Shown here one piece after another: positions 36,272 to 44,836 of a DNA stretch of 64,000 nt (position 1 is the first letter of the stretch; each line of letters starts with the position of its first letter). Made by a program: the position numbers and the translations under genes. The notes under the pieces are model-generated. The model was not told the origin of the DNA. It did not search any database and was given only the letters and a program-made list of their open reading frames with translations. The stretch is from Clostridiales bacterium. Its GTDB lineage: Bacteria > Bacillota > Clostridia > Oscillospirales > CAG-272. The stretch is taken from contig JAAWDG010000014.1 of the NCBI GenBank assembly GCA_022793655.1, forward strand, positions 160,636 to 224,635. The letters are read 5' to 3'.

Positions 36272-36430
36272 GATGCTGGATTCCAGCTATGCCGGAGTTG
36301 TACTTTACGGCAGTTAAATTTCGTAAGAATAACCCTGTAAGGGTTATTCTTAGGTATTCAATAAAATTTTAGCTATCATGAAATTTAACGATGCCGGTTT
36401 ATCCAGCAGGACGTGCGGGTATTTATGCAC
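36272..36430 (-). repeat. Decayed, mainly inverted copy of the structured repeat family
   Basis: Centred on the palindromic hairpin AAGAATAACCC / GGGTTATTCTT (36325-36351), the same H1 as in the 24.8-kb array. Reading leftward on the minus strand it continues like the array: CGAAATTTAAC, then an H3-like CCGGC-ATA-GCTGG. To the right, GAAATTTAAC (36380-36389) and GATGCCGG...ATCCAGCA complement the left side, so the region can form a large stem. The 343-base gap 36140-36482 contains this element and its promoter and no gene I can support. Confidence 0.55.
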
Positions 36431-36482
36431 GGCCAGTTAAACGTTCAATTGCATTTTTACAGTGATATGGGGAGATAAGAGC

Positions 36483-36965
36483 ATGATTTTACACTCAATT
36501 CCGCCTGTTTACGATTCATCGTCGCGGATTCTTTTGTTAGGCAGCTTTCCTTCGGTGCGATCAAGGGAAGATCAATTTTTTTACGCGCATCCCCAAAATC
36601 GATTTTGGCGGGTCTTAGCGGCAGTATTTTCGCAGCCGGTTCCGGTTTCAAAGGATGAGAAATTGGCGCTTTTATCCTATGGTCGTATTGCGTTGTGGGA
36701 TGTCGTCGCCGAGTGCGATATACAAGGCAGCCAAGATAGTTCCATCCGCGATGTAAAAGCTAATGATTTAACCGATATTTTTCGTACTTGTGCGATTGAG
36801 AAGATCTATGTGAATGGGAGGACAGCCGAGAAATTATATCAAAAACATATGCTTCCACTAACCAATCGACCGGCATATTACCTGCCTTCAACGAGTCCGG
36901 CTAACGCCTCGATTTCGTTTGAAGGATTAGTGACGGCTTGGTCTTGTTTATGTAATTATAAATAG
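36483..36965 (+). CDS. DNA-deoxyinosine glycosylase (UDG superfamily)
   Basis: The 160 aa protein belongs to the uracil-DNA glycosylase fold. LLGSFPSVRS (about 20-29), HPQNRFW (about 39-45) and LPSTSPANA near the C-terminus match the hypoxanthine-DNA glycosylase group (TIGR04274 type), which removes deaminated adenine. The ATG at 36483 is chosen because GGGGAGA lies 7 bases upstream. It follows a long structured leader and is monocistronic. Confidence 0.85.
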   Translation: MILHSIPPVYDSSSRILLLGSFPSVRSREDQFFYAHPQNRFWRVLAAVFSQPVPVSKDEKLALLSYGRIALWDVVAECDIQGSQDSSIRDVKANDLTDIFRTCAIEKIYVNGRTAEKLYQKHMLPLTNRPAYYLPSTSPANASISFEGLVTAWSCLCNYK

Positions 36966-36979
36966 TTTATATGGAGAGA

Positions 36980-37019
36980 TAAAAAAGCAGCAGTGCATTG
37001 GCACTGCTGCTTTTTTATC
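36980..37019. terminator. Bidirectional terminator
   Basis: GCAGCAGTGC and GCACTGCTGC pair around ATTG, flanked by AAAAAA and TTTTTT; it serves the glycosylase gene and the convergent LytM-like gene. Confidence 0.88.
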
Positions 37020-37037
37020 TGAATACGGATAGTTTAT

Positions 37038-38639
37038 TTATTTCAAATCTAAAAATTCTGTATTGTCGCTGGTAAAGGACCAGAACTTATAGGGAGAGAC
37101 CGGGACACCAAATACTGTAATGGAACAGTGTAAATTACCCGACAGGCAGGTGCCAATGACATCTCCTTTCGTTACGGTGCTTCCCACAGCGAGAGAAGAA
37201 TCAACCGACGCCATTTTTACATACCAAGAACGAAGACCTAAGCCATGTTCAATGACAACCACAGTATCCCCCGAAGAGAGATCACCAATATAAGCAATCG
37301 TACCGCTTGCCCCAGCATGTATATTGTCACCGGAGGTAACATTGGTAAAGTCAACACCGTTGTGTTTATAGGAATTGTCAACTATACGGCCAAATCCCTT
37401 TAGACCCGAGGTGGAAGAGACTGGATTGGCAAATCCGCCGGCGAACAAGATTGAAGAATCTGCCGGTGTGCCAATTTGCTCGGAAATTTCGGCAAAATCA
37501 TTTTGATAGTTTGCTTCAGACAAGCCTTTGAGCGTGTCAAATCGCTTTTTTTGATAAGGCAAAGTCACAACCGTAGAGGAGCCGCCTGTTTCAATCGTAA
37601 AGGTAAATTCACTTACATTGCCATAGTCTTCATAAATGCTAATAGGTACCAGCGTGTAAACAGACCCTGTTTCATCATCGGAAAACCAAGTTGGTGTGTA
37701 ACTGATTTCAGGCGAGGAACTAAAGACTATTTCATTTATGTCTTTGATGTTTTTGCCAGTGATGGCAAGTACACTGCCTTCTTCAACAAAGTCTCCATCG
37801 CTGGATACCATAGAGAAGAGCGGCGGTGGTACTAAATTGGCTTCAAATCGATAGGTGGCTTCGCCCGCATACACTTGTGAAACCGATTCATACCATTCTG
37901 CATTAATTTCAACAATGGCTGGTTTTCCAAGATCTAAGGCCGCCGGAATGGCTAAAGCGTCGTAATCTCCTTTATAGATTTCTTCATTGTTTTGCGTAAT
38001 CGTGATGTAAAAAAAGTCTGGCTGCACCGAAAATTTCATGGCAAAATTCGATGAAACATCATAGCTGTTTACCGATTTTGTTGTGGTATAAGTTGGTGCA
38101 TAGTTCACATATTGACTTTTAACGTTGCGGAAATTCCAGTTCATCGTGGCAGGGGTAACCGGATTGGTGTCCGAGAGTGTAAGCTGCGGCAGTTCGGCCC
38201 CTTCATATAACGATCTGGCATAATAGCTGCAAATAAAAGAAGTAGCATCGCTGGGTGAAATTTTATAAACGCCGCCGGTATTGTTTACATAATATGCATT
38301 TTCGGCAGAGAGCGAAAAATAATATTGATAATCGGTTTTCACGGCGTAGTTGTAATAGGTAAAAATAAATGGTTTTGTTTGTGCAATGTCAGTGGGCAGT
38401 GCATCAACGCTTTTCGCGTTTTTGTTTAAAGAAATAAAAAATTGCAGATCTTCTTTTTCCGCCGCGCTGTTTTCTTTATCGAGGTGGAATACGGTGTCGG
38501 CTAAATCGGTAATATCTAATTTGGATACATTTCGATATTCAATGGGGGTGTTTTTTAAATAGGCATAGTTTGCAACGGCAATGATACTGGGTATAAACAT
38601 GACCGCAATCAGCAAAACGGTAATTACATTTTTTTTCAT
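37038..38639 (-). CDS. Membrane-anchored LytM/M23-like protein with degenerate active site
   Basis: The 533 aa protein has an N-terminal membrane anchor (about 4-24), a long extracytoplasmic region with an IPT/Ig-like stretch (about 280-360), and a C-terminal M23 fold (about 415-520). Zinc ligands HNGVD (His426, Asp430) and the last His of the HxH site (His504) are kept. The first His of HxH is Asn (NLH, about 502) and the usual catalytic His of the xAHL motif is Lys (VKM, about 475). Such LytM factors (EnvC, SpoIIQ-like) act as scaffolds or activators rather than hydrolases. The ATG at 38639 is preferred, with AGGGGAT upstream; an ATG at 38723 lies in a terminator region. Confidence 0.82.
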   Translation of the reverse strand: MKKNVITVLLIAVMFIPSIIAVANYAYLKNTPIEYRNVSKLDITDLADTVFHLDKENSAAEKEDLQFFISLNKNAKSVDALPTDIAQTKPFIFTYYNYAVKTDYQYYFSLSAENAYYVNNTGGVYKISPSDATSFICSYYARSLYEGAELPQLTLSDTNPVTPATMNWNFRNVKSQYVNYAPTYTTTKSVNSYDVSSNFAMKFSVQPDFFYITITQNNEEIYKGDYDALAIPAALDLGKPAIVEINAEWYESVSQVYAGEATYRFEANLVPPPLFSMVSSDGDFVEEGSVLAITGKNIKDINEIVFSSSPEISYTPTWFSDDETGSVYTLVPISIYEDYGNVSEFTFTIETGGSSTVVTLPYQKKRFDTLKGLSEANYQNDFAEISEQIGTPADSSILFAGGFANPVSSTSGLKGFGRIVDNSYKHNGVDFTNVTSGDNIHAGASGTIAYIGDLSSGDTVVVIEHGLGLRSWYVKMASVDSSLAVGSTVTKGDVIGTCLSGNLHCSITVFGVPVSPYKFWSFTSDNTEFLDLK

Positions 38640-38725
38640 TTCATATCCCCTGTTATTTATAAAAACCTTCTTATCTTTATCTATTATACATGTCTTTTGA
38701 ACGACGGTCAAGTGAATTTTCAAAT

Positions 38726-38766
38726 AACAAAACAGCGCGGTTCATTTGACCGCGCTGTTTTGTTAT
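38726..38766 (-). terminator. Terminator of ldh
   Basis: AACAGCGCGGT pairs with ACCGCGCTGTT around a TCATTTG loop, with T-rich flanks. The ldh stop codon lies at its edge on the minus strand. Confidence 0.85.
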
Positions 38767-39716
38767 TGATCGGCTTGAATTTCTTGATAAGTTTTAGTTA
38801 AAAAGTCAGCGCTGGCTTGAAGATTGGCCAGTTCTGAGCGGGTTAGGGATAGGCGTATGATATTTCTAGCGCCTGTGTTTCCTACAATACAAGGCATGCC
38901 AAGATATACGCCTTGTAAATCATATTCGCCATTCATTTGACAGGAAATCGTTAAGATTGATTTTTCATTGTTGAGTATGGCTTTACAGATACGGACAATC
39001 GCCATACCAATACCGTAATAGGTGGCCTTTTTCGCTTTTATGATTTCATAGGCTGCCATGCGCACTTGGTTACCAATGCTTTCAAGGTCTGCATGCTTAT
39101 ATTGCTCATGCTCAAGACAAACGGTTTCAATGGGCTTGGTGCCAATCATAGCTTGACTCCATGGTATAAATTCGCTGTCTCCGTGTTCCCCAATGACATA
39201 AGCGTGAACACTTTTAGGATCGATATCAAAATACTCACCAAGCAGATAGCGCAGCCTGGCTGAGTCAAGGGTTGTGCCGGTGCCAATGACTCTTTCAGCG
39301 GGAAATCCGGAGAGTTCTTTCGTAATTTTTGTCATAATATCCACTGGATTCGAGGCAACTAAGAAGATGCCTTTGAATCCGCTTTCTATAATGGGATGGA
39401 TAATGGACTCAAATACAGCGGCGTTTCGCTTTAGCAGGGCGACTCTTGTTTCCCCTTCCTTTTGGGCAACGCCAGCGCAGATGACGACAATGTCGGCGTC
39501 CTTACAGTCTGTGTATTCACCCGTGGTAATTTCCATGTTGGATTGTGCAAAGGCCAAACCGTGATTTAGGTCCATTACCTCACCCTTTGCTTTTTCCTTA
39601 TCAATGTCAATAATTACAAATTCATCGCATACATTTTGATTCAGCGCGGCATAAGCGAAACTCATGCCCACAAAACCAGAGCCTACTAATACAATTTTTT
39701 TGCCGTTTATATTCAT
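38763..39716 (-). CDS. ldh: L-lactate dehydrogenase
   Basis: Reduces pyruvate to L-lactate with NADH, regenerating NAD+ in fermentation. The 317 aa protein has the Rossmann GSGFVGMSFA (about 12-21), an aspartate at the end of beta-2 (IIDIDKEKAKGE) consistent with NAD+, DSARLR, and the catalytic IGEHGDSE (His about 178). Gln/Arg-type substrate loop VAQKEGETR fits lactate rather than malate. AGGGAA precedes the ATG. It is monocistronic; I could not settle on a promoter. Confidence 0.93.
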   Translation of the reverse strand: MNINGKKIVLVGSGFVGMSFAYAALNQNVCDEFVIIDIDKEKAKGEVMDLNHGLAFAQSNMEITTGEYTDCKDADIVVICAGVAQKEGETRVALLKRNAAVFESIIHPIIESGFKGIFLVASNPVDIMTKITKELSGFPAERVIGTGTTLDSARLRYLLGEYFDIDPKSVHAYVIGEHGDSEFIPWSQAMIGTKPIETVCLEHEQYKHADLESIGNQVRMAAYEIIKAKKATYYGIGMAIVRICKAILNNEKSILTISCQMNGEYDLQGVYLGMPCIVGNTGARNIIRLSLTRSELANLQASADFLTKTYQEIQADQ

Positions 39717-39860
39717 AAAGATTCCCTATCTTTCTTTCGCGGCTTTGCCATATGCACAAATAATGGAGAAAGCAAAACCATGATTGATTTTTTCTTTTTT
39801 AGTATTAGCCATATTTTCAAAATTATCAGCATAGAAATGGAACAAAGCGAGGATATATGG

Positions 39861-39889
39861 TTGAAATGGACAAGTAAAACTGCTATAAT
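39861..39889 (+). promoter_or_regulatory. Predicted promoter of the GH10-like gene
   Basis: TTGAAA (39861-39866), 17-nt spacer, TATAAT (39884-39889), leaving a leader of about 110 nt. The rest of the gap 39717-40006 shows nothing else. Confidence 0.65.
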
Positions 39890-40006
39890 TTTACAAAAGA
39901 GAAGAAAACAGTCATTTTATTGATAAAGAATTAAAACGAATACGATGAGTTTGCATTCTCTATCCTTGAATGGTGTCGAATGCAAAGGCAGAAAGGGTTA
40001 TCATAT

Positions 40007-41797
40007 ATGGGCGAAGAAGATAAGATTGATCAAATTTTTAATGAGATACCTTCGGGTGAACCAGCGAATGAACAGGAGGCAGACAGCTCGCTTGCTAAAG
40101 CGGATAACCCGCCGCAGGGCGAAGAATTGGCTCCTGTATACCAAGAGGAAAGCGCACTTGTACCCGAAAAAACAGAAGCTGGTTCTTCGGCGCTTGATTC
40201 CCTTGTTTTAGAGGAAAACGAAGAGAAGGCGGCCTCGCCTGAAGCACAGGAATCGGTTACGGTATTACCGGGCAAAAAAACGAAAAAGAATGAACTTCAT
40301 TTTTTTGCCCTTGCTTTGGTGCCGCTTCTGCTTTTGCTGTTGCTTGGTGGTGGGTTGGTGATATTTAAATTAACATCGGGAGAGAGCGAAAGTTTGTTTT
40401 CGCTTTTCAAAGGCTCTCCTGGTGATCCTATGGAGGCGTTTATGAACAATGCGGATCGTGAGGTAAGAGGCGTATATGTCGCCACTGCGTATAATATTAA
40501 TTATCCCTCAAAGCAAAATCGAAATGAAAATCAATTAAAGAAGGAATTAGACCAGATCATTGATATTTGTCTTGCCGATCGACTCAATGCGATTTATTTT
40601 CAAGTGAGTCCTAATTCAGATGCATTATATGCGTCGGACATTTTGCCTTTTTCCTATGTGCTGACGGGTACCGAAGGTGAAGAACCGCCGGGAGGGTTTG
40701 ATTCCTTATCGTATTTGCTTGAACAGGCACACGAGAAAAATATAGAGGTGCATGCATGGGTGAATCCTGTGCGTGTAACGACTAAAAGTTTATCGTTTGA
40801 CAGCCTCAGCGCGGACAACCCTGCCCGCGTACATCCTGAGTGGACTGTTCAATATGGCGGGGAGGTTTATTATAATCTGAGCCATCCCGAGGCGCGGGCT
40901 TTGCAAGCGTCTGTGTGTGCGGAATTAGCTGAAAAATACGATATAGACGGTATTATATTTGATGATTATTTTTATCCTTATCCAAAAGAAAATGAAACTT
41001 TTGATGATGAAGAGGAATACACCGCTTATGGCAGTGCATTTGACAGCGTAGCGGATTATAGGCGTCACTGCACGACTGAATTGGTCAAAAGCTGTTATGA
41101 GGAAATAAAAAAAGCAGCGCCGGATTGTCTTTTTGGCATTGCTCCGTTTGGTATTTGGCAGAATGATGATGGGCAAAATGGCGGCAGTGCTACCAAGGGA
41201 TTTGAGAGCTATAAGTCTTTGTATTGTGATACCCTCGCTTTTATCGAACAGGGATGGGTTGATTATGTGGCGCCGCAGCTTTATTGGCAAATGGATTATG
41301 ATGCTGCTTCCTATACGGTGTTATGTCATTGGTGGAACGCAGCGGTAGAAGGAACAGACGTGAAACTGCTTATCTCTCATGCGGCTTACCAAGCGAACGA
41401 TTGGGCAAGCAAAACCGAGTTTTCGGAGCAAGTCACCTATGCCGAAAAATTAAAAAATTATCGGGGCAGCATTTTTTATGGACTTGCTGCCATTGAAGCC
41501 AACGATGCAGACATTGCTTTGCAGCTTCGTGACGTTTATCAAAGCGAACGGGTGTATATGGATTTTTATTCCACAGGCGAAGAAGTTAAACTGACCTCGG
41601 TCCGTATGGAAGGCGATACTGTTTTGATAGAAGGGACCAGCGATGTTTTCTATCCTTTATATTATGGCGCAAAACCATTGTCGTTGCAGAAGGATGGATC
41701 CTTTTCTTTCACGATGAAAAAACCTGATGATGGTCAAATTCGTTTAAAACAAAATGACCGCGAATATACCTTTTCGCTCGATGAAAGAGAAGAATGA
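40007..41797 (+). CDS. Membrane-anchored GH10-like (GHL10) protein
   Basis: The 596 aa protein has a long acidic, low-complexity cytoplasmic N-terminus (about 1-95), one membrane helix (about 100-122), and an external TIM-barrel domain of the PF02638/YngK type: REVRGVYVATAYNINYPSK, NAIYFQVSPNSDALY, VHAWVNPVRV, DGIIFDDYFYPYP and IAPFGIWQN. A small beta domain ends the chain. GHL10 proteins are thought to act on wall or surface glycans; the substrate is unproven. The ATG at 40007 is chosen for AAAGGG upstream; an upstream ATG at 39980 has no such site. Confidence 0.82.
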   Translation: MGEEDKIDQIFNEIPSGEPANEQEADSSLAKADNPPQGEELAPVYQEESALVPEKTEAGSSALDSLVLEENEEKAASPEAQESVTVLPGKKTKKNELHFFALALVPLLLLLLLGGGLVIFKLTSGESESLFSLFKGSPGDPMEAFMNNADREVRGVYVATAYNINYPSKQNRNENQLKKELDQIIDICLADRLNAIYFQVSPNSDALYASDILPFSYVLTGTEGEEPPGGFDSLSYLLEQAHEKNIEVHAWVNPVRVTTKSLSFDSLSADNPARVHPEWTVQYGGEVYYNLSHPEARALQASVCAELAEKYDIDGIIFDDYFYPYPKENETFDDEEEYTAYGSAFDSVADYRRHCTTELVKSCYEEIKKAAPDCLFGIAPFGIWQNDDGQNGGSATKGFESYKSLYCDTLAFIEQGWVDYVAPQLYWQMDYDAASYTVLCHWWNAAVEGTDVKLLISHAAYQANDWASKTEFSEQVTYAEKLKNYRGSIFYGLAAIEANDADIALQLRDVYQSERVYMDFYSTGEEVKLTSVRMEGDTVLIEGTSDVFYPLYYGAKPLSLQKDGSFSFTMKKPDDGQIRLKQNDREYTFSLDEREE

Positions 41798-41860
41798 GTT
41801 CAGTTTAATCGGTCATCATGCCATATGGTGGCAATCGCAAATAAAAAGTATATTGAAATA

Positions 41861-41889
41861 TTGACAAAATAAGGAAAATCACGTATAAT
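41861..41889 (+). promoter_or_regulatory. Consensus promoter of the perR-like/rbr operon
   Basis: TTGACA (41861-41866), 17-nt spacer, TATAAT (41884-41889). Confidence 0.88.
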
Positions 41890-41891
41890 AC

Positions 41892-41912
41892 TAATGATAT
41901 AATATATCATTA
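41892..41912. promoter_or_regulatory. PerR/Fur-type operator
   Basis: Inverted repeat with arms TAATGATAT (41892-41900) and ATATCATTA (41904-41912) around AAT. It covers the predicted transcription start, right after the -10 box, an ideal place for autorepression by the Fur-family protein encoded next. Confidence 0.8.
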
Positions 41913-41922
41913 AGTGGGTAAA

Positions 41923-42318
41923 ATGAAAAGAAATACAACACAACGGGCCATCGTCTATGAGATGGTTTGCAACATGCATTCACATCCTTCAGCCGAGACG
42001 GTTTATGAAGAGATAAAAAAGAAATACCCCGGTATCGGCAGAGCAACGGTATACAGACAGCTTCGCGATTTAGCAAGAGAGGGCAAAGTGCGCTGTGTGG
42101 CTCTTTCGGTGGGGGCTGATCGGTTTGATTTTACATTGAGGTCGCATTCGCATATTGTTTGCCGGCGCTGCGGACGAGTAGAGGACATCTCTTTTGATGA
42201 TTCTTTGCCTGTTGCCGTTCCGCCAAATGACCCTGTTTCTGGTTTTTTAGTTGAAGGCTGTGATATGATCTATCGGGGTTTGTGTCCAGTTTGTCAGGAA
42301 AAAGCAGAGCAAAGTTAA
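41923..42318 (+). CDS. Fur/PerR-family metal-dependent repressor
   Basis: The 131 aa protein has an N-terminal winged helix (TTQRAIVYEMV, RATVYRQLRDL) and a C-terminal dimerisation domain with two structural-zinc pairs, CRRC (about 83-86) and CPVC (about 122-125). It reads as PerR-like because rubrerythrin, a peroxide-scavenging protein, follows in the same operon; Fur itself cannot be excluded. The operator lies 10 bases upstream of the ATG, so self-repression is likely. The ATG at 41923 follows AAGTGGG; a GTG at 41914 is the alternative. Confidence 0.88.
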   Translation: MKRNTTQRAIVYEMVCNMHSHPSAETVYEEIKKKYPGIGRATVYRQLRDLAREGKVRCVALSVGADRFDFTLRSHSHIVCRRCGRVEDISFDDSLPVAVPPNDPVSGFLVEGCDMIYRGLCPVCQEKAEQS

Positions 42319-42391
42319 TTTTTCGTAATCTAAGCTGTTTTTGCTTAGCAAAAACGCTAATAATAAATGAAACTAATGGAGGTATTTTAAA

Positions 42392-42931
42392 ATGGCAGAA
42401 TTAAAAGGAACAAAGACAGAGCAAAATTTAATGGCGGCTTTTGCCGGTGAGAGCCAGGCAAGAAACAAGTATACATATTTTGCTTCTAAGGCAAAAAAGG
42501 ATGGTTATGTGCAGATTGCCGCTATTTTTGAGGAAACAGCCAACAACGAGAAAGAGCACGCTAAGATGTGGTTTAAGCTTTTGAACGGCGGCATTGACAG
42601 CACGCTGGATAATTTGAAAGCGGCAGCCTCGGGCGAAAATTTTGAGTGGAGCGATATGTATCCTACCTTTGCGAAAGAGGCGCGTGAAGAGGGCTTTGAT
42701 AAGATTGCTGAGTTATTTGAAGGCGTAGCAGCAATTGAAAAAGAGCATGAGGAAAGATATAAGAAGTTAGCAGCGAATGTAGAGGGCGGACTTGTGTTCT
42801 CTAAAGAGGGCGACGCTGTTTGGCAGTGCGCAAACTGCGGCCATATTGTCATTGGCAAAAAAGCGCCGGAGGTTTGCCCGGTATGTGCGCATCCGCAGGC
42901 TTATTTCCAGCAAAAAGCAGAGAATTATTAA
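42392..42931 (+). CDS. rbr: Rubrerythrin
   Basis: Non-haem iron peroxidase that reduces hydrogen peroxide in anaerobes. The 179 aa protein has the diiron four-helix bundle with repeated ExxH ligands ([35 protein letters not shown]) and a C-terminal rubredoxin-like domain with CANCG and CPVC. GGAGG precedes the ATG. It follows the Fur/PerR-type gene by 73 bases with no terminator between them, so it should be derepressed with it under peroxide. Confidence 0.96.
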   Translation: MAELKGTKTEQNLMAAFAGESQARNKYTYFASKAKKDGYVQIAAIFEETANNEKEHAKMWFKLLNGGIDSTLDNLKAAASGENFEWSDMYPTFAKEAREEGFDKIAELFEGVAAIEKEHEERYKKLAANVEGGLVFSKEGDAVWQCANCGHIVIGKKAPEVCPVCAHPQAYFQQKAENY

Positions 42932-42974
42932 GTAAAAAAAGAAAAAAGCATCGTAAGATGCTTTAGGGAAAAAG

Positions 42975-43016
42975 AAAACTGTGCTTGCCAAAAGCGGTGA
43001 GCACAGTTTTTTCTTT
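42975..43016. terminator. Terminator, copy 1 of a repeated pair
   Basis: AAAACTGTGCTTGCCA...AGCACAGTTTTTTCTTT forms a stem ACTGTGCT/AGCACAGT. The same sequence recurs at 44753-44794 on the other side of the MATE gene. A smaller hairpin AAAGCATC/GATGCTTT precedes it. The gap 43017-43188 shows nothing I can call. Confidence 0.8.
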
Positions 43017-43188
43017 TTAAATATTTTATTGATTTTCAAGATAGAAGAATCGCAGCCGGCCGTTCAGATACGCTGACATTTACACTGTGTGCGGTGTATG
43101 ATTTGTTTTTTACTTTTTTATCTATGTCTAACGGTGTGCCTATCGTACATTTCACGGCAGGGCAGTCAAAGCAAATCGTAATAAAAAC

Positions 43189-44586
43189 TTATGCCGGCTC
43201 GCTCTCTGTCACGATGATTCGTTTGACCCAGCTTCCCCTTTTCACAAACACATACCCGAGCACGCATTTGATTAGATTCAGAGCTTGGCTGATGGCATAC
43301 AGCGGTATGATTGGTAACGCCGTAAATTGTACAAGGCAGTATGCGACAGGTATGCTGATGAGCCAAACAAAACAAGAATCAAAGATAAAGGTAATAAAGG
43401 TTTTTCCGCCTGAACGCAGTGTAAAATACGAAGCATTTGCAAAAGCGTCGATCGGCATGATACATGCAGAAATCTGCATCAGGCTTGTTGCAAGAAAACG
43501 AATCGATTCGGTTGTATTATAGATTTTCGGAATATATAATGCGCATATGGCGTAGAGAGCGCCGACCGCGACGCTGAGCAGGACAGAAAAGGTAATCATT
43601 TTTCGCGCGCTGTCTTTCGCCCCTTCGCTATCGCCCGCGCCTAACTGCTGACCGAGCAAAATGCCGATTGCCACGCCGAATGAAAGGAATACAACTGAAA
43701 ACACATTCCAGAAAGTTGAGGAAATATTAATCGCGGCAACTATATCAAGTGAGCGTCGAGAATAACATTGATTGAGCAGGGCCATGCCCGCAGCCCACAG
43801 ACTTTCGTTAATCATCAGCGGCAGTCCTTTTGTTGCAATTTGAGCAATCAGGGCGCGCGGTACCCGCAGACTGCGGTAAGCGCCGATAATAAAGAGATTG
43901 CGTGCGCTGTGCAAATGTGTCCATAGGATAACGATAAATAGTTCTGCAAACCGCGAAATGACCGTGGCAATAGCGGCGCCCGCCACGCCAAGCGCGGGCG
44001 CGCCGAAATGCCCGAAGATGAGAATATAATTTAGGCATAGATTGATAAGTACCGCCGATACACCCGCAACCATCGGTAACATAGTTTGCCCCGTTTCGCG
44101 CAGGGTGGAGGAATAGCACTGTACAATGGTATACGGCAGCAAACCAATCATCATCCAAAATAGATAATTGAGCCCATATTCAAGGGCCGACCTCGCCGCC
44201 TCGGCACTTCCTTTTCCACGCAGATAAAGTCCGATCAGATCATCGCCGAACAGGATAAAAGCGCCTATGCTTATCAGGGTTATGGCAACACAAAAGATCA
44301 ATTTAAAGCGAAAAGTATTGCGTAATCCCTTATGATCACCGCCACCATAAAATTGTGCGCCGAAAATACCCGCGCCTGATACCGCGCCGAATACACATAA
44401 ATTGAATACAAATATGAGTTGATTGGCGACGGCTACACCGGTCATTTGCTCGGTACCGACCTGACCAATCATTACGTTGTCAAGCATACTAACAAAATTG
44501 GTGATGCCGTTCTGAATCATAATTGGTATAGTCAATACGAAGATTTTATGATAAAAGGCCTTATTGCCAAAATATTTTCTAAGCAT
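43189..44586 (-). CDS. MATE family efflux transporter
   Basis: The 465 aa protein has twelve predicted membrane helices and the MATE/MatE duplicated fold: IPIMIQNGITNFVSMLDNVMIGQVG near the N-terminus, LLPYTIVQCYSSTLRETGQT, and the second-half repeat GLPLMINESLWAAGMALLNQ. MATE proteins export drugs or metabolites against Na+ or H+. The substrate cannot be told. The ATG at 44586 is chosen because TGGAGGACAG lies just upstream; an earlier ATG at 44613 does not have one. It is monocistronic. Confidence 0.93.
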   Translation of the reverse strand: MLRKYFGNKAFYHKIFVLTIPIMIQNGITNFVSMLDNVMIGQVGTEQMTGVAVANQLIFVFNLCVFGAVSGAGIFGAQFYGGGDHKGLRNTFRFKLIFCVAITLISIGAFILFGDDLIGLYLRGKGSAEAARSALEYGLNYLFWMMIGLLPYTIVQCYSSTLRETGQTMLPMVAGVSAVLINLCLNYILIFGHFGAPALGVAGAAIATVISRFAELFIVILWTHLHSARNLFIIGAYRSLRVPRALIAQIATKGLPLMINESLWAAGMALLNQCYSRRSLDIVAAINISSTFWNVFSVVFLSFGVAIGILLGQQLGAGDSEGAKDSARKMITFSVLLSVAVGALYAICALYIPKIYNTTESIRFLATSLMQISACIMPIDAFANASYFTLRSGGKTFITFIFDSCFVWLISIPVAYCLVQFTALPIIPLYAISQALNLIKCVLGYVFVKRGSWVKRIIVTESEPA

Positions 44587-44752
44587 CTTCTGTCCTCCAT
44601 ATAAAAAATTCATGTTATTATATGGCTTTGTCAGGTGTTTGTCAAGTGATTTTCTAAAAAATGTTCCATGAAAAACCGCGCGATCAGCTTTGGGATAATA
44701 CGTTCAGATTGAGATCAAGCATGAAAAAAGAGACTGCGTGCTTTGAAAAATA

Positions 44753-44794
44753 AAAACTGTGCTTGCCATTTTGGGTAAGCACAGTTTTTTCTTT
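44753..44794. terminator. Terminator, copy 2 of a repeated pair
   Basis: AAAACTGTGCTTGCCA (44753-44768) and AGCACAGTTTTTTCTTT (44778-44794), matching copy 1 over both arms. On the minus strand it terminates the mecA-like/udg operon, with T-rich sequence on both sides. Confidence 0.8.
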
Positions 44795-44836
44795 ACGAGT
44801 ATGAAGAGCGAGTTTGTATACACTTTGCATATTTCT

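Noticed and set aside
43094-43522. Plus-strand frame of 142 codons opposite the MATE gene
   Set aside because: It overlaps the 3' part of a well-supported transporter gene, lacks a ribosome binding site and matches no family.
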